A DNA stretch of 64,000 nt from Paenibacillus tundrae (GCF_030812775.1 NZ_JAUSTI010000006.1:124001-188000); one strand, 5' to 3'; shown: positions 17,580-28,108, numbered from the stretch's first letter. Program-made: numbers and translations. Notes: generated by a model from the letters alone, not told the origin.

Positions 17580-19545
17580 CAAGGAGCATGTTGAGGAAAA
17601 TAATGCTTGGAATCGGCAAACGTGGCGCTCTTCGCTCCGAAACGGTATAAAGCGTTTATGGCTGCGTAACATGCCGCTTCGCTACCAGTTGATGCTGCTG
17701 TTTTTGTTATTTGCTATTGTACCTTCCGTTGGACTCGGATTGCTCGTGAACTGGACGGTAGAGCGGGTGGTAGAGAGACAAGTTGAGGGGCATACGATGC
17801 AGCTTATTGGCAAAGTGAATGAAGGGCTGAACACCAAAATGGAAAATTTGCAGAATATGACCTACTTGATTGCATTTGACCCGGATATCGATGCATTTAT
17901 GCACGGAAATACGCCTTCAGATGTGGATGAGGATTTGGATTCGATAAGCAACGCAGAGAGTGCTCAGAATGTCCAATTAGAGCAGCAGCAACTGTATGAC
18001 ATCAAACAAACCTTACAGGGATTCACAACGCTGTACCCGGAAATCGCTGGCATTGTACTCGTCAATGGTAGCGGGGACTATATTAGTAATGAGATGTATC
18101 CCCGTACGGAGCAGGGGCTGACCGAGGAGGCATGGTACCGCGAAGCTTCAGCTCATCCAGGCATTTTTACTGTACTGGGTCAGCCTAAAGAGCGTAATAT
18201 TACGACGCATGTTCGCTACAAGGATGATGAGATTGTATCGGTTGCACGCTCCATTACGGATGAAGAATCAGGACGTGTTCGAGGAGTCATCATGATTGAT
18301 CTCAAGCTGAGATCTGTCTCGCAGGCTGCACGCAACGTAACCTTGGGTAAATCCGGGTACGTCATGGTAACGGATGCAGAGGGACAGAGCGTGTATAAGC
18401 CTCAGCATCCCCTGATTGAAGATATCCCTGCGGATTGGTTTCCCTCCGAGGACAGCGGAACGTTTACCGCCGAGACAGATGGTGGCACGTTATTATTCAT
18501 GTACCAATCCTCCACCTTTACCGGGTGGAGAACCGTAGGTGTATTTCCAACAAGGGAGTCCATTACGGAGGTACGCCAGATACAGTTTTATGTAGTCAGT
18601 TTTGTATTTGTAGTGTGTTTGTTTGGTTTAAGTGCCTCTTTGTGGTTCTCACGTTCTATTGCTCAGCCTATTTTTCGTTTAATGTCTTATATGCGTAGAG
18701 CAGAGACTGGCGATCTTAGAGCAGGTCGCTGGAGCGATCGTGCTGATGAGATTGGCATGCTGGGGAACAGCTTCAATCGAATGCTCATACAGATTCGGCA
18801 GCTCATATCGCTGAATGAACTACGGGAGCGACAGAAGCGGGAAGCGGAGATGCGCAGCTTGCAGGAGCATATTAAACCCCATTTTTTATACAATACACTG
18901 GATACGATTCACTGGATGGCTCGCAAAGAGGGTGCAGATGATGTATCGGGCATGGTGGGTGCGCTGTCTCGACTATTTCGAATTGGGCTTAGTAAAGGTC
19001 AGGACTACATTCCGCTGCGTTCCGAGCTTGAGCATATTAGCAGTTACCTACAGATTCAGCAGACACGATATCGTGATCGACTGCAGTATACATTGAATGT
19101 TCCTGAGGAACTGCAGAACCTGTACATGTTGAAGTTGTTGCTTCAACCATTGGTGGAGAACGCAATCTATCATGGAATCAAAGGACGACGTGGGCCAGGT
19201 CTGGTCCGTGTGGAGGCCAGGGTAGAGCGTGGCAAATTACTTCTTATGGTGGAAGATGATGGAGCGGGAATGTCCGCGGAACGACTTGCAGAAATGGTGG
19301 AATTACTTGATGTTCCCCTAGAGAGCTTGGAGTCAGCTTCTCCGAGCATGACCGGTAAAAGCTATGGGATGTTGAACGTACAAGCCCGGTTACGACTGTC
19401 CTTCGGTGATGAGTACGGAATTGAACTAACAAGCCGGGAAGGCGAGGGAACTTGTGTAACTATTGTTCATCCGCTGATGCGAGAGCTGCCATCACTCTCA
19501 CCAGCGCAGCGACTTAATAACGAAGAGAGGCAGGAGACCGAATGA
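17569..19545 (+). CDS. YesM-type sensor histidine kinase
   Basis: 658 residues. The start is at ATG 17569 (MPNNKEH), overlapping the binding-protein gene by 11 nt; ATG 17554 and 17560 are alternatives. Domains in order: membrane helix (about 37-57), large extracellular Cache-like sensor (about 60-340), second helix (about 343-365), HAMP (about 366-420), His_kinase dimerisation/phosphoacceptor IKPHFLYNTLDTIHW, and HATPase_c with LVENAIYHGIKG and VEDDGAGMS. Family members autophosphorylate on the His of the PHFLYN motif and pass the phosphate to a YesN regulator, which is the next gene (4-nt overlap). Ligand input probably comes from the binding protein encoded upstream. Confidence 0.9.
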   Translation: MPNNKEHVEENNAWNRQTWRSSLRNGIKRLWLRNMPLRYQLMLLFLLFAIVPSVGLGLLVNWTVERVVERQVEGHTMQLIGKVNEGLNTKMENLQNMTYLIAFDPDIDAFMHGNTPSDVDEDLDSISNAESAQNVQLEQQQLYDIKQTLQGFTTLYPEIAGIVLVNGSGDYISNEMYPRTEQGLTEEAWYREASAHPGIFTVLGQPKERNITTHVRYKDDEIVSVARSITDEESGRVRGVIMIDLKLRSVSQAARNVTLGKSGYVMVTDAEGQSVYKPQHPLIEDIPADWFPSEDSGTFTAETDGGTLLFMYQSSTFTGWRTVGVFPTRESITEVRQIQFYVVSFVFVVCLFGLSASLWFSRSIAQPIFRLMSYMRRAETGDLRAGRWSDRADEIGMLGNSFNRMLIQIRQLISLNELRERQKREAEMRSLQEHIKPHFLYNTLDTIHWMARKEGADDVSGMVGALSRLFRIGLSKGQDYIPLRSELEHISSYLQIQQTRYRDRLQYTLNVPEELQNLYMLKLLLQPLVENAIYHGIKGRRGPGLVRVEARVERGKLLLMVEDDGAGMSAERLAEMVELLDVPLESLESASPSMTGKSYGMLNVQARLRLSFGDEYGIELTSREGEGTCVTIVHPLMRELPSLSPAQRLNNEERQETE

Positions 19546-20798
19546 AGGAGCCTATGGATCCAACAACGATAACCAAAAAATACCGTGTGCTGATTGCGGA
19601 TGATGAGCCAATCATTCGGGAGGGCATTCGGGATGCAATTGACTGGGCCACTCTCGGCATGGAGGTCGTTGGTGAAGCCGAGGATGGTGAGGAAGCACTG
19701 GAACGTGTGGTCGACTTGGATGTTGATGTCGTGCTAGTCGATATGAATATGCCATTTCTGAACGGAATCGGACTGATTCGGGCTCTTCAGCAAAAGTGTC
19801 CAAGATGTCGTTATTTGATCATTTCGGGACATGATGAATTTGCGTATGCGCAAGAGGCTGTTCGTCTGGGGGTGGAGGATTATATTCTGAAGCCCGTTGA
19901 AGCAGAGCAATTGTACGCTGCACTTGGGCGCCTGCGTCAGCGGTTGGATGAAGAATACCAGCGGACAGCCTACGTAAGACAGGCTGCCGATCAGATTGAG
20001 CGCAACATTCCGCTGTTACGACAGCGCTTCTGTCTGGAATGGCTTGAAGGGCAGATTAGAGAGAGAGATTTGATGGAGCAGCTTACCTTTCTGCGTCTAC
20101 CTTCCACGCCACCTGTACAGATTGGAGCAGTGCGTTGGCCTGCCGCTGAAGCGCGAAAGACCGTTATGAGAGAGAATGATCGTCAACTGTTCCTTTATGC
20201 TGTGGAGAATATTATTAGTGAACTGCTGGAAGACCGCCCACATGTCTTATTTCGGGATGCCGGCGGTTTAATCGGCATATGTTTGTGGCAAGAGGCTCCG
20301 GAGGAAATCGCTGCGCTTCTAGAACAGCAGATCAGTTCCTGTCTAAATATTGCCATTCATGCCCATGTTGAGTTTCATACAGGCACACTGGAGGAGACTC
20401 CGGGCACGTATCGTCTTTGCCGTGAGCGGGTTTATGGGGAAGTCCGGTTGTCTCCGCTGGTTCGCAGGGCGAGACAACTCATTCAGGAAGAATATGCAGA
20501 ACGGGATCTAACGTTAGAATCGCTCGCCACTAGACTGCAAGTGTCCGCTGTATATCTTAGCCGAGTGCTTAAGAAAGAGCTGGACAACTCCTTCGTTACG
20601 CTCGTCACGCAAGCTCGCATTCGCAAGGCTGTGCAATTGCTTGATTCCACAATGCTACCCATTCATATGATCGCGGAGCGTGTAGGTTATGATACGCAGC
20701 ACTATTTCAGTACTGCATTTAAGAAGGCGATGGGTATCTCGCCAGCTCAGTATCGCAAAGATGGAGGAACGGGCAATCGTTCTTCGATTACACAGTAA
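19542..20798 (+). CDS. YesN-type response regulator with AraC DNA-binding domain
   Basis: 418 residues; ATG 19542 overlaps the kinase stop by 4 nt, implying translational coupling. Receiver domain about 13-130: VLIADDEPIIREG, phospho-acceptor Asp in VVLVDMNMPFLNG, and Lys in ILKPVEAEQ. A middle linker of about 170 residues is followed by an AraC-type double HTH (about 315-410: LESLATRLQVSAVYLSRVLKKEL and MIAERVGYDTQHYFSTAFKKAMG). Likely activates the ChvE-GguA-GguB genes that follow after a terminator and a cre-like site. Confidence 0.9.
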   Translation: MKEPMDPTTITKKYRVLIADDEPIIREGIRDAIDWATLGMEVVGEAEDGEEALERVVDLDVDVVLVDMNMPFLNGIGLIRALQQKCPRCRYLIISGHDEFAYAQEAVRLGVEDYILKPVEAEQLYAALGRLRQRLDEEYQRTAYVRQAADQIERNIPLLRQRFCLEWLEGQIRERDLMEQLTFLRLPSTPPVQIGAVRWPAAEARKTVMRENDRQLFLYAVENIISELLEDRPHVLFRDAGGLIGICLWQEAPEEIAALLEQQISSCLNIAIHAHVEFHTGTLEETPGTYRLCRERVYGEVRLSPLVRRARQLIQEEYAERDLTLESLATRLQVSAVYLSRVLKKELDNSFVTLVTQARIRKAVQLLDSTMLPIHMIAERVGYDTQHYFSTAFKKAMGISPAQYRKDGGTGNRSSITQ

Positions 20799-20850
20799 TT
20801 ATGAAAGTTGAAAAATGAACACCATAAGGATGACTATCATAAAGATGTGA

Positions 20851-20887
20851 TCTACTTCTGTGAAGTGAAGTAGAACATGTCTTTTTT
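20851..20887 (+). terminator. Terminator after the YesN-type regulator
   Basis: TCTACTTC (20851-20858) pairs with GAAGTAGA (20867-20874), followed by ACATG and then a T-rich tract. Confidence 0.55.
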
Positions 20888-21066
20888 GTTTTTCCTTGTA
20901 GATTGATTGCTAGGTTTCAACAATGTAACGATGGTTTCTTTTGCACTTCCATCAAAAGTTAAATTTTTATAAAAAAGGTTGAAAACCTGCAAAGACCTGC
21001 CTGTTGCTGAAATGCTACGATAATTCTCGAACAGGAAGTGACAAGGCACATACTACATTTCATTCG

Positions 21067-21081
21067 TTGTAAGCGTTATCT
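21067..21081 (+). promoter_or_regulatory. CcpA cre-like site upstream of chvE
   Basis: TTGTAAGCGTTATCT matches the Bacillus cre pattern WTGNAANCGNWWNCA at 14 of 15 positions. It lies 46 nt before the transporter start, a position that fits carbon catabolite repression. Confidence 0.55.
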
Positions 21082-21127
21082 CAGCTATTGTGAACAATCG
21101 TATGACCTGAGGAAAGGGGAACTTCAT

Positions 21128-22213
21128 ATGAAAAAAGGAGCGATATGGATCTGGCTTCTGGTGATGACCTTGATGCTCTCGGCTTGTAATCTAGCTGAAA
21201 GTGACCAGGGCAGCAAGGAAAAAGGATATGTCGGTATCTCGATGCCCACCAAATCATCCGAACGATGGGTCGGGGACGGAGAAAACATGGTACGACTGTT
21301 TCAAGAGCAAGGTTATAAAACAGATCTTCAGTATGCTGAGGATGTGGTCGAAAATCAGATTTCACAGATTGAGAACATGATTACAAAAGGTGTGGATGTG
21401 ATGGTCATCGCATCCGTGGACGGTAACACCTTAACCGATGTAATCAAGAAGGCGCATGATGAAGGGATACAGGTCATATCGTATGACAGGCTCATTAGAA
21501 ATACCCCGTATCTGACGTATTATGCCACGTTTGATAACTTTAAGGTGGGTGTGCTCCAGGCTTCCTATATCGAGCAGAAGCTTGGGCTTAAGGAAGGAAA
21601 GGGACCTTATAACATTGAACTGTTTGGCGGATCGCCAGACGACAATAACGCCTACTTTTTCTTCGACGGTGCAATGTCTGTACTGAAGCCTTACATGGAT
21701 TCCGGCAAGCTGGTTGTTCGTAGTAAACAGATGACGATGGCACAGATCGCCACCTTACGCTGGGACGGTGCACTTGCACAGTCACGCATGGATAATCTTC
21801 TCAGTGCCTATTACTCTGGAGACAACCTCGATGCAGTCCTTTCTCCATATGATGGCATTAGTATCGGGATTATCTCGTCCTTGAAAGGGATTGGTTACGG
21901 AACAGCAAACAAGCCATTACCTGTCATAACAGGACAGGATGCCGAGCTTGCTTCAATCAAATCCATTGTTGCCGGTGAACAGACACAGACGGTATTCAAG
22001 GATACACGGAAACTGGCGGAGCAAACGGTGGAAATGGCGAATAGCATTTTGCAAGGTAAACAGGCGGAAGTGAATGATACGGAATCATATAACAACGGAA
22101 TTAAGATAGTACCAGCATATCTTCTTGATCCGATCTCTGTAGACCGAACCAATGTAGAGCAGGATATTGTTGGCAGTAACTATTACACGAAGGAAGAAAT
22201 CGGCTTGAAATAA
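21128..22213 (+). CDS. chvE: ChvE-type sugar ABC transporter substrate-binding lipoprotein
   Basis: 361 residues from ATG 21128 (GAGGAAAGGGG upstream). Lipoprotein signal with lipobox LMLSAC-N (Cys about 19), so the mature protein is tethered outside the membrane. The Peripla_BP_4 fold matches the multiple-sugar-binding ChvE/xylose group: [39 protein letters not shown], and the glycine/aspartate-rich [20 protein letters not shown] typical of ChvE. Family ligands include xylose, arabinose, galactose and glucose. First gene of an operon with the ATPase and permease; the separate binding protein at 16572 is its probable sensory counterpart. Confidence 0.9.
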   Translation: MKKGAIWIWLLVMTLMLSACNLAESDQGSKEKGYVGISMPTKSSERWVGDGENMVRLFQEQGYKTDLQYAEDVVENQISQIENMITKGVDVMVIASVDGNTLTDVIKKAHDEGIQVISYDRLIRNTPYLTYYATFDNFKVGVLQASYIEQKLGLKEGKGPYNIELFGGSPDDNNAYFFFDGAMSVLKPYMDSGKLVVRSKQMTMAQIATLRWDGALAQSRMDNLLSAYYSGDNLDAVLSPYDGISIGIISSLKGIGYGTANKPLPVITGQDAELASIKSIVAGEQTQTVFKDTRKLAEQTVEMANSILQGKQAEVNDTESYNNGIKIVPAYLLDPISVDRTNVEQDIVGSNYYTKEEIGLK

Positions 22214-22234
22214 GGAACGAAAGGAGAATATCCC

Positions 22235-23794
22235 ATGGCCGGAATTATTCTGGAAATGAAGAATATTACCAAAACATTCCCTGGCGTCAAAGCGCTGGAA
22301 AATGTCAATCTGCAAATCCGTGAGGGTGAGATTCATTCGATATGCGGCGAAAATGGTGCAGGCAAATCGACACTCATGAAGGTGCTTAGCGGTGTATACC
22401 CATACGGTTCGTATGAAGGTGATATTTTATTTCAAGGCAAACCGTGTGAGTTTAAAGACATCAAGCAGAGTGAAGATCTGGGGATCGTCATTATTCATCA
22501 GGAGTTAGCTCTGATCCCCTACCTTTCCATAGCTGAGAATATATATTTGGGCAACGAGCGGGCAAGCAAAGGGATTATTAATTGGAAGGAAACGTTTGTA
22601 GGTACGCGTGAACTGTTAAGCAAAGTAGGTTTAAGTGAAGATCCGAATACGCTGGTATCCAGCATCGGGGTGGGGAAACAACAGTTGGTCGAGATTGCAA
22701 AAGCACTCTCCAAAAAGGTCCGCCTGCTTATTCTGGATGAGCCCACTGCCGCGTTGAACGAGGACGATAGTGAAAACCTGCTGCAATTGATGCTGGAATT
22801 CAAGAAGCAAGGCATCGCCTGCATTCTCATCTCTCACAAGCTGAATGAGGTCTCCAAAGTTTCGGATGCCGTAACCATATTGCGGGATGGCAAGACCATT
22901 GAGACGCTGGATATGAGAAAAGATCAGGTTACAGAAGACCGGATCATTAGTGGAATGGTTGGACGGGATCTCACGAGCCGTTATCCTGAGCGTCATGCGA
23001 CCATTGGCGACATCGTTCTGGAAGTGAAGGATTGGACCGTGTACCACGAGCAACATGCTGAACGAAAAGTACTGGATCAGATCAACATGAATATTAGACG
23101 TGGTGAGATTGTGGGTATTGCGGGGCTAATGGGCGCTGGACGTACCGAACTTGCCATGAGTATATTCGGCAAATCGTATGGTCGCAATATATCAGGACAA
23201 CTCATGAAGGATGGCAAGCCCATCCAAAACAATAGTGTTACCGAGGCTATTCAAAATGGGTTTGCTTATGTGACCGAGGATCGCAAGGAATATGGACTTA
23301 TTTTGATGGACGATATTAAGCGCAATATCTCGCTGACAGGTCTCAATAAACTGACGAAAAATGCGGTTGTGAATGAGCACGAAGAAGTGCTCGTAGCGGA
23401 AGAGATGAAGAAGAGTATGAACATCAAAGCACCTAATATTTTGCAGAAGACCGGTAACCTTAGTGGAGGCAATCAACAGAAGGTGGTGCTGAGTAAGTGG
23501 ATTTTTGCCGGACCCGATATTCTCATTTTGGATGAACCCACCCGCGGCATCGACGTTGGAGCCAAGTTTGAAATCTATACCATCATTCATCGTCTTGCCG
23601 CTGAGGGTAAAGGGGTACTGGTTATTTCATCCGAACTGCCGGAGGTTCTTGGCCTCTGTGACCGGATCTATGTGATGAATGCTGGGAGAATGACCGGAGA
23701 AGTTAGCCGTGAACAAGCATCGCAGGAAACGTTGATGAGATATATGACCAAGTCTGGAGGCGGGAAGCATGGAATCAATAACGAAACTGTTTAA
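22235..23794 (+). CDS. gguA: Sugar ABC transporter ATPase, GguA/XylG type
   Basis: 519 residues with two fused ATPase domains, as in all monosaccharide importers of this class. N-terminal domain: Walker [10 protein letters not shown], signature [13 protein letters not shown], Walker [13 protein letters not shown]-terminal domain: degenerate Walker [11 protein letters not shown], signature [14 protein letters not shown] and Walker [15 protein letters not shown]. It powers import through the permease encoded next, which overlaps its 3' end by 26 nt. GGAG lies about 8 nt before ATG 22235. Confidence 0.93.
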   Translation: MAGIILEMKNITKTFPGVKALENVNLQIREGEIHSICGENGAGKSTLMKVLSGVYPYGSYEGDILFQGKPCEFKDIKQSEDLGIVIIHQELALIPYLSIAENIYLGNERASKGIINWKETFVGTRELLSKVGLSEDPNTLVSSIGVGKQQLVEIAKALSKKVRLLILDEPTAALNEDDSENLLQLMLEFKKQGIACILISHKLNEVSKVSDAVTILRDGKTIETLDMRKDQVTEDRIISGMVGRDLTSRYPERHATIGDIVLEVKDWTVYHEQHAERKVLDQINMNIRRGEIVGIAGLMGAGRTELAMSIFGKSYGRNISGQLMKDGKPIQNNSVTEAIQNGFAYVTEDRKEYGLILMDDIKRNISLTGLNKLTKNAVVNEHEEVLVAEEMKKSMNIKAPNILQKTGNLSGGNQQKVVLSKWIFAGPDILILDEPTRGIDVGAKFEIYTIIHRLAAEGKGVLVISSELPEVLGLCDRIYVMNAGRMTGEVSREQASQETLMRYMTKSGGGKHGINNETV

Positions 23795-24932
23795 AGGTAA
23801 CATTCGCCAATATGGTATGATCATTGCCTTAGTCGTCATTATGCTTTTGTTTGAGGTACTGACCAACGGGTTGTTACTTAAGCCCATCAATATAACCAAT
23901 CTAATTTTGCAAAATAGCTACATTCTAGTACTGGCGATCGGGATGGTGCTGGTCATCATTACCGGTCATATTGATCTATCGGTCGGTTCCATTGCAGCTT
24001 TTGTTGGTGCAGTTGCAGCCATTATGATGGTTGATTGGCAGCTTCCGGCATGGCTTGCGGTGATCGCGTCTTTGCTGGTAGGAGCCTTAATCGGTGCGTG
24101 GCAGGGCTTCTGGATCGCATATGTACGAATACCCGCCTTTATTGTAACACTCGCGGGCATGTTGTTGTTCCGCGGGTTGACGATGATTGTGCTCGAGGGT
24201 CAATCGATTTCACCTTTTCCAGGTGGATTCCAGAAAATAAGCTCAGGCTTTTTGCCCGATATTCAATTCTCTGGACTTGGATTGGTGTCCATTATTGTGG
24301 GGATTTTGCTCACCTTGTGGTACATCTTCAATGAGCTACGTGAACGTCGTTCACAGCGCAAATACGGCTTTCAAGTTGTATCTCAGGGACTCTTCCTGCT
24401 TAAGTTGATTGTGGTAGCAGTGGTAACGAATTTGTTCACCTTTGTGCTAGCGAGTTATGCAGGTATTCCGAATATATTGGTGCTGCTGTTCGTCCTAATC
24501 GTTGTCTACTCGTTCGTCATGAACCGTACGGTGATGGGCCGTCACGTATATGCTCTTGGAGGTAATGAGAAGGCAGCGGGTCTGTCTGGCGTGAAAACGA
24601 AAAAAGTAACTTTCTGGGTATTTGTGAACATGGGTACACTCGCGGCAGTATCTGGACTAATCTTCGCTGCACGTCTGAATGCAGCTACACCAAGGGCGGG
24701 TACCAACTTTGAACTGGATGCGATTGCTGCTTGCTTCATCGGTGGAGCCTCAGCTTCTGGTGGGATCGGGACTGTCTTCGGCGCTATTATCGGGGGTCTG
24801 GTTATGGGTGTGCTCAATAACGGGATGTCCTTGATTGGTCTCGGTATTGACTGGCAACAGGGGATCAAAGGTCTGGTGTTGCTGCTCGCCGTTGCATTCG
24901 ATATCTATAACAAAAACAAAAGAGCTGCCTAA
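23769..24932 (+). CDS. gguB: Sugar ABC transporter permease, GguB/XylH type
   Basis: 387 residues with about ten membrane helices, typical of BPD_transp_2 monosaccharide permeases. Family signatures include [16 protein letters not shown] (about 63-78), the cytoplasmic coupling helix with [15 protein letters not shown] (about 260-274), and [24 protein letters not shown] (about 318-341). The central hydrophilic insert [12 protein letters not shown] is common in the GguB/XylH group. Third gene of the operon, ending 150 nt before a strong bidirectional terminator. Confidence 0.92.
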   Translation: MESITKLFKGNIRQYGMIIALVVIMLLFEVLTNGLLLKPINITNLILQNSYILVLAIGMVLVIITGHIDLSVGSIAAFVGAVAAIMMVDWQLPAWLAVIASLLVGALIGAWQGFWIAYVRIPAFIVTLAGMLLFRGLTMIVLEGQSISPFPGGFQKISSGFLPDIQFSGLGLVSIIVGILLTLWYIFNELRERRSQRKYGFQVVSQGLFLLKLIVVAVVTNLFTFVLASYAGIPNILVLLFVLIVVYSFVMNRTVMGRHVYALGGNEKAAGLSGVKTKKVTFWVFVNMGTLAAVSGLIFAARLNAATPRAGTNFELDAIAACFIGGASASGGIGTVFGAIIGGLVMGVLNNGMSLIGLGIDWQQGIKGLVLLLAVAFDIYNKNKRAA

Positions 24933-25067
24933 GTGTAAAAGGGTTATGGATGACGTCGGGGGTATAAACCGATGCTCAATCTAATCGTGTGTTATATGTC
25001 TGAATTCAGCTGATATTACGCTTCATTTCATTAAAATTCAGAACTCATTTTATGTAATATTCAATAT

Positions 25068-25108
25068 AAACAAACAGACCTAGATCACAGATCCAGGTCT
25101 GTTTGTTC
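25068..25108. terminator. Bidirectional terminator between gguB and mgtE
   Basis: AACAAACAGACCT and AGGTCTGTTTGTT form a 13-bp stem with an inner GATC/GATC pairing. T-rich sequence lies on both outer sides, serving the two converging genes. Confidence 0.7.
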
Positions 25109-25149
25109 GTTTATATATTGTGTTTTTACCGTTGAATTCCTGCTGGTAT

Positions 25150-26520
25150 TTACATCAGTGCGCCTAGGAAACGTGTGGCAATGCCGAAATAGATAAAGAG
25201 CGACAGAATATCATTTAACGTTGTAATTAGTGGTCCTGAGGCAACAGCGGGGTCTACCTTGAAGCGGCTGAGTAGAAGTGGGATACACGTTCCGGTCAGT
25301 GTACCAATCACGAGTGTGAAGAATAGAGATACCCCGATAATCGCACCAAGCAGCCAGTCTCCTTGCCAGAAATAAGCAATGACAGTAATCAGAATTCCGC
25401 AGACGAGACCAATCATCGTGCCAACCTTAATCTCCCGACCAATCAATGCCAGCACGGTTGACTTGTCCAGCTTACGTCCGATTAGTCCGCGGACAACGAC
25501 AGCCAGAGACTGTGTACCTGTATTCCCTGTCATCCCGGCGATCATGGGCATGAAGAAGGCAAGCGCAACGACTTGGTTTAACGTATCTTCAAAAAAGTCT
25601 ACAATACTACCGGATATTAATCCGATCAGTAATAACAAGATTAACCAGGGAAGTCTGCGTTTGACCGCAACCAGTGGCTTCGTATCAAAATCAATATCTT
25701 TACCACCGCCCCCCATCTTAGCTAAATCTTCACTCGCTTCATGCATAATAATATCGATGACATCATCCATCTGAATGATCCCGCACAGCCTATGATTCTC
25801 ATCCACAACCGGGAGTGCCATGAACTCGTAACGCTGCAGCAGCTGCGCGGCTTCCTCCTGATCCATATCTACTGTAGCGTGGATAACACGCCTGGTCATC
25901 AGCTCTTCAACCTTGGTCTTATCGTCTGCCAAAGCAAGGGAGCGATAACTTACAACACCCACGAGTTTACCCTCATTATCGGTTACATAGAGGTAGCTGG
26001 AGGCGGAGATATGCATCGTACCTTGCGATTGTCTTAGTGCTTCCTTGGCTGTCTCATGCGCGAGCAGGGTACGATAGCGATCTGTCATGATCCGTCCAGC
26101 TGTCTCTGGCGGATAATTAAGCACAGACCGGATGATGGCAGAGTGATCGAGATTCATATCAGACAGCAATTCTTCCCTACGTTTGGCTGGAATATCGTGC
26201 ATGAACCGAATCAGGTCGCTTTTGTCCATCTGTTGCATGACTTCAAGCGTTCGTTCTGGCCCAAGTCGTTCGAATAGTTGAATCTGTTCATGTAGCTTCA
26301 GGTTCTCCGCTACATCGGCTAGCGCATCAGGTTTGAACAGCAACAGAAACCGATTTCTCTCTTCTTCGGGGAACTTCTTATATATAAGTGAAAGATCATA
26401 AGGATGCAGCTCCTTCACCAATTTAAAGAATTCAGGTAGATTTTGGGACTGCACATGTTGGACAAGTTGTTCGGTGATCTCCTCCACGGAGAAATCTTTC
26501 TTGGTATGAGATTCGTTCAT
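25150..26520 (-). CDS. mgtE: Magnesium transporter MgtE
   Basis: 456 residues, the normal MgtE length. Order: N-terminal MgtE_N superhelical domain (about 20-130, with LFERLGPERTLEVMQQMD), two CBS domains (about 135-260, with DEASEDLAKMGGG at the end), a plug helix, and five membrane helices (about 285-455). The pore-forming PMIAGMTGNTGTQSLAVVVRGL motif and the Mg-binding LTGTCIPLLL and SGPLITTLNDI segments are intact. The channel gates itself by sensing cytoplasmic magnesium through the N and CBS domains. Monocistronic, minus strand. Confidence 0.95.
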   Translation of the reverse strand: MNESHTKKDFSVEEITEQLVQHVQSQNLPEFFKLVKELHPYDLSLIYKKFPEEERNRFLLLFKPDALADVAENLKLHEQIQLFERLGPERTLEVMQQMDKSDLIRFMHDIPAKRREELLSDMNLDHSAIIRSVLNYPPETAGRIMTDRYRTLLAHETAKEALRQSQGTMHISASSYLYVTDNEGKLVGVVSYRSLALADDKTKVEELMTRRVIHATVDMDQEEAAQLLQRYEFMALPVVDENHRLCGIIQMDDVIDIIMHEASEDLAKMGGGGKDIDFDTKPLVAVKRRLPWLILLLLIGLISGSIVDFFEDTLNQVVALAFFMPMIAGMTGNTGTQSLAVVVRGLIGRKLDKSTVLALIGREIKVGTMIGLVCGILITVIAYFWQGDWLLGAIIGVSLFFTLVIGTLTGTCIPLLLSRFKVDPAVASGPLITTLNDILSLFIYFGIATRFLGALM

Positions 26521-26755
26521 ATCGACACTCCTTTCTGAATGGTCAACTTCATATTTTTAAACGAAATGGGTTGCCAGTTAAACAAGGGTTAAAGAAAAAG
26601 GGGAATGTATCGTATGGAACAGGTGAAGAGAAGCTTGAACGCATCGGGATGTATTAGGATATAGAAATCTTGCTCAACCATACAATATGGGCTTACAAAC
26701 ATGCGCTGCAAGGCTATACTTGGTATACAGCAACAAATGAGGGGGACATGTACTA

Positions 26756-27454
26756 GTGGAAGCAGATATCATAACACAGTTACTCAGCCTGGCTGAGCCA
26801 GAGTATCAAAAGTTTACGGCAGCGCTTATACCTAACATTACGAACTTATTGGGTGTTCGCATGCCTGAACTGCGTAAGATGGCAAAACAGATTGTTGCAA
26901 CGGATTGGCGTGCCTATCTGGAGAACGCAGACGATGATTACTTTGAAGAAGTCATGTTGCAGGCGCTGGTTATTGGATATATCCGCACAGATCCAGAAGA
27001 ATGGCTGCGGCATATTGCTTGGTTTGTCCCCAAAATCAATAACTGGTCAGTATGCGATAGCTTCTGTGGTGGATTAAAATTAACGAAAAAAGAACAAGAA
27101 CGGGTATGGCATTTTGTGCAGCCTTATCTGGCATCCGAACTAGAGTATGACATTCGCTTCGGCGTTGTGATGTACTTAAACTATTATCTGGAAGAGCCTT
27201 ATATCCATCAGGTGTTGGCTTCATTGGACCAGATTAAACACGAAGGATATTATGTGAAAATGGCTGTCGCATGGGCGATTTCGATTGCTTATATTAAATT
27301 GCCCGATATAACGATGCGTTATCTTAAGGACAATACGCTTGATGATTTTACGTACAACAAAGCGCTCCAGAAAATAACCGAATCGACTCGCATTGATCTG
27401 CATACAAAACAAATTATTCGTGGGATGAAGCGCAAGCTGAAGCGATCAGTTTGA
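26756..27454 (+). CDS. AlkD-like DNA alkylation repair protein
   Basis: 232 residues. Starts at GTG 26756, with GAGGGGG upstream; the nearby ATG is followed by a stop. The protein is all-helical with HEAT-like repeats, as in the DNA_alkylation (AlkC/AlkD) glycosylase family. Recognisable blocks are GVRMPELRKMAKQI (about 33-46), EEVMLQALVIGYI, FVPKINNWSVCDSFCGGL (the conserved W-x-x-x-D around 95-102) and RFGVVMYLNYYLEE. Relatives excise N3- and N7-alkylated purines. It lies 46 nt before an O6-alkylguanine methyltransferase gene, so the two form an alkylation-damage pair. Confidence 0.88.
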   Translation: MEADIITQLLSLAEPEYQKFTAALIPNITNLLGVRMPELRKMAKQIVATDWRAYLENADDDYFEEVMLQALVIGYIRTDPEEWLRHIAWFVPKINNWSVCDSFCGGLKLTKKEQERVWHFVQPYLASELEYDIRFGVVMYLNYYLEEPYIHQVLASLDQIKHEGYYVKMAVAWAISIAYIKLPDITMRYLKDNTLDDFTYNKALQKITESTRIDLHTKQIIRGMKRKLKRSV

Positions 27455-27500
27455 TCCTATTAAGCGTACAATTGGAACATGACACGGAAGGATGATGGAT

Positions 27501-28055
27501 ATGAGGCAAAAGATCATGTGGACCCCGTTGGAACTAGATGGACTGCCCTGGATTGTACTTGCAACAGAGAAGGGTGTAAGTCGTATTATTATGCCTAATG
27601 AAACATTGCAGGACTGGGGAGGTTGGATTGCTCGTGTAGCTCCTGGGGTTGAATTAATAGAGGATGAACAGACGATTAACCATACAGGTATTACCGAGTG
27701 GCTAACATCGTACTTTGCCGGAGAAAAGGTAGCATTTAAAGCGGACATTCCATTGGATCTGATTGGAACAGCATTCCAGCAGCAAGTATGGACAGAGCTT
27801 GGACGAGTTCCTTACGGTGAGACTCGAACCTATGGCGATGTTGCGTCTGCAATTGGAAGACCATCGGCAGTACGTGCAGTCGGTGCAGCGAATGGAGCTA
27901 ACCCCATTCCAATTCTATTGCCATGCCATCGCATTATTGGTGCAAACCGTAAGTTGACAGGATTTCGTGGCGGGCTAGACATGAAACGCAGACTGCTGGA
28001 TATTGAACAGATCGAGGGCGTATCTGACGGTGGGCATGCGAGATTTAGATTCTAG
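27501..28055 (+). CDS. ogt: Methylated-DNA-[protein]-cysteine S-methyltransferase
   Basis: Directly reverses O6-alkylguanine damage by moving the alkyl group to its own cysteine (a suicide reaction). About 184 residues if started at ATG 27501 (GGAAGG 9 nt upstream); ATG 27492 or 27495 are possible. The C-terminal domain (about 88-172) holds the DNA-binding helix TYGDVASAIGRPSAVRAVGAANGANP, the catalytic Cys142 in the PCHR motif, and the following HRIIGANRKLTGFRGG. The N-terminal Ogt domain is about 1-80. It is last in the pair with the AlkD-like gene, ending at a very strong hairpin. Confidence 0.93.
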   Translation: MRQKIMWTPLELDGLPWIVLATEKGVSRIIMPNETLQDWGGWIARVAPGVELIEDEQTINHTGITEWLTSYFAGEKVAFKADIPLDLIGTAFQQQVWTELGRVPYGETRTYGDVASAIGRPSAVRAVGAANGANPIPILLPCHRIIGANRKLTGFRGGLDMKRRLLDIEQIEGVSDGGHARFRF

Positions 28056-28071
28056 GAAATAGGATGAACAA

Positions 28072-28108
28072 ACAGAAATACAGGCATGATTCATGCCTGT
28101 ATTTCTGT
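28072..28108. terminator. Perfect 18-bp hairpin after ogt
   Basis: An odd palindrome of 37 nt with a single-base centre (28090): the left arm starts ACAGAAATACAGG and the right arm ends CCTGTATTTCTGT. No long T tract follows, but the inverted repeat is exceptionally strong. Confidence 0.65.

Larger units (their letters stand above)
20799..21127 (+). promoter_or_regulatory. Regulatory gap between sensor genes and sugar transporter operon
   Basis: 329 bp without a gene. It holds a terminator for the regulator (20851-20887), an AT-rich stretch, and a catabolite-repression-like site at 21067-21081. The transporter promoter and the regulator's binding site should lie between about 20890 and 21110, but I could not pick out a convincing -35/-10 pair by eye. 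Confidence 0.5.

Noticed and set aside
25379-25774. Plus-strand 131-codon frame inside mgtE
   Set aside because: Shadow of the membrane region of MgtE; composition follows the complementary codons.
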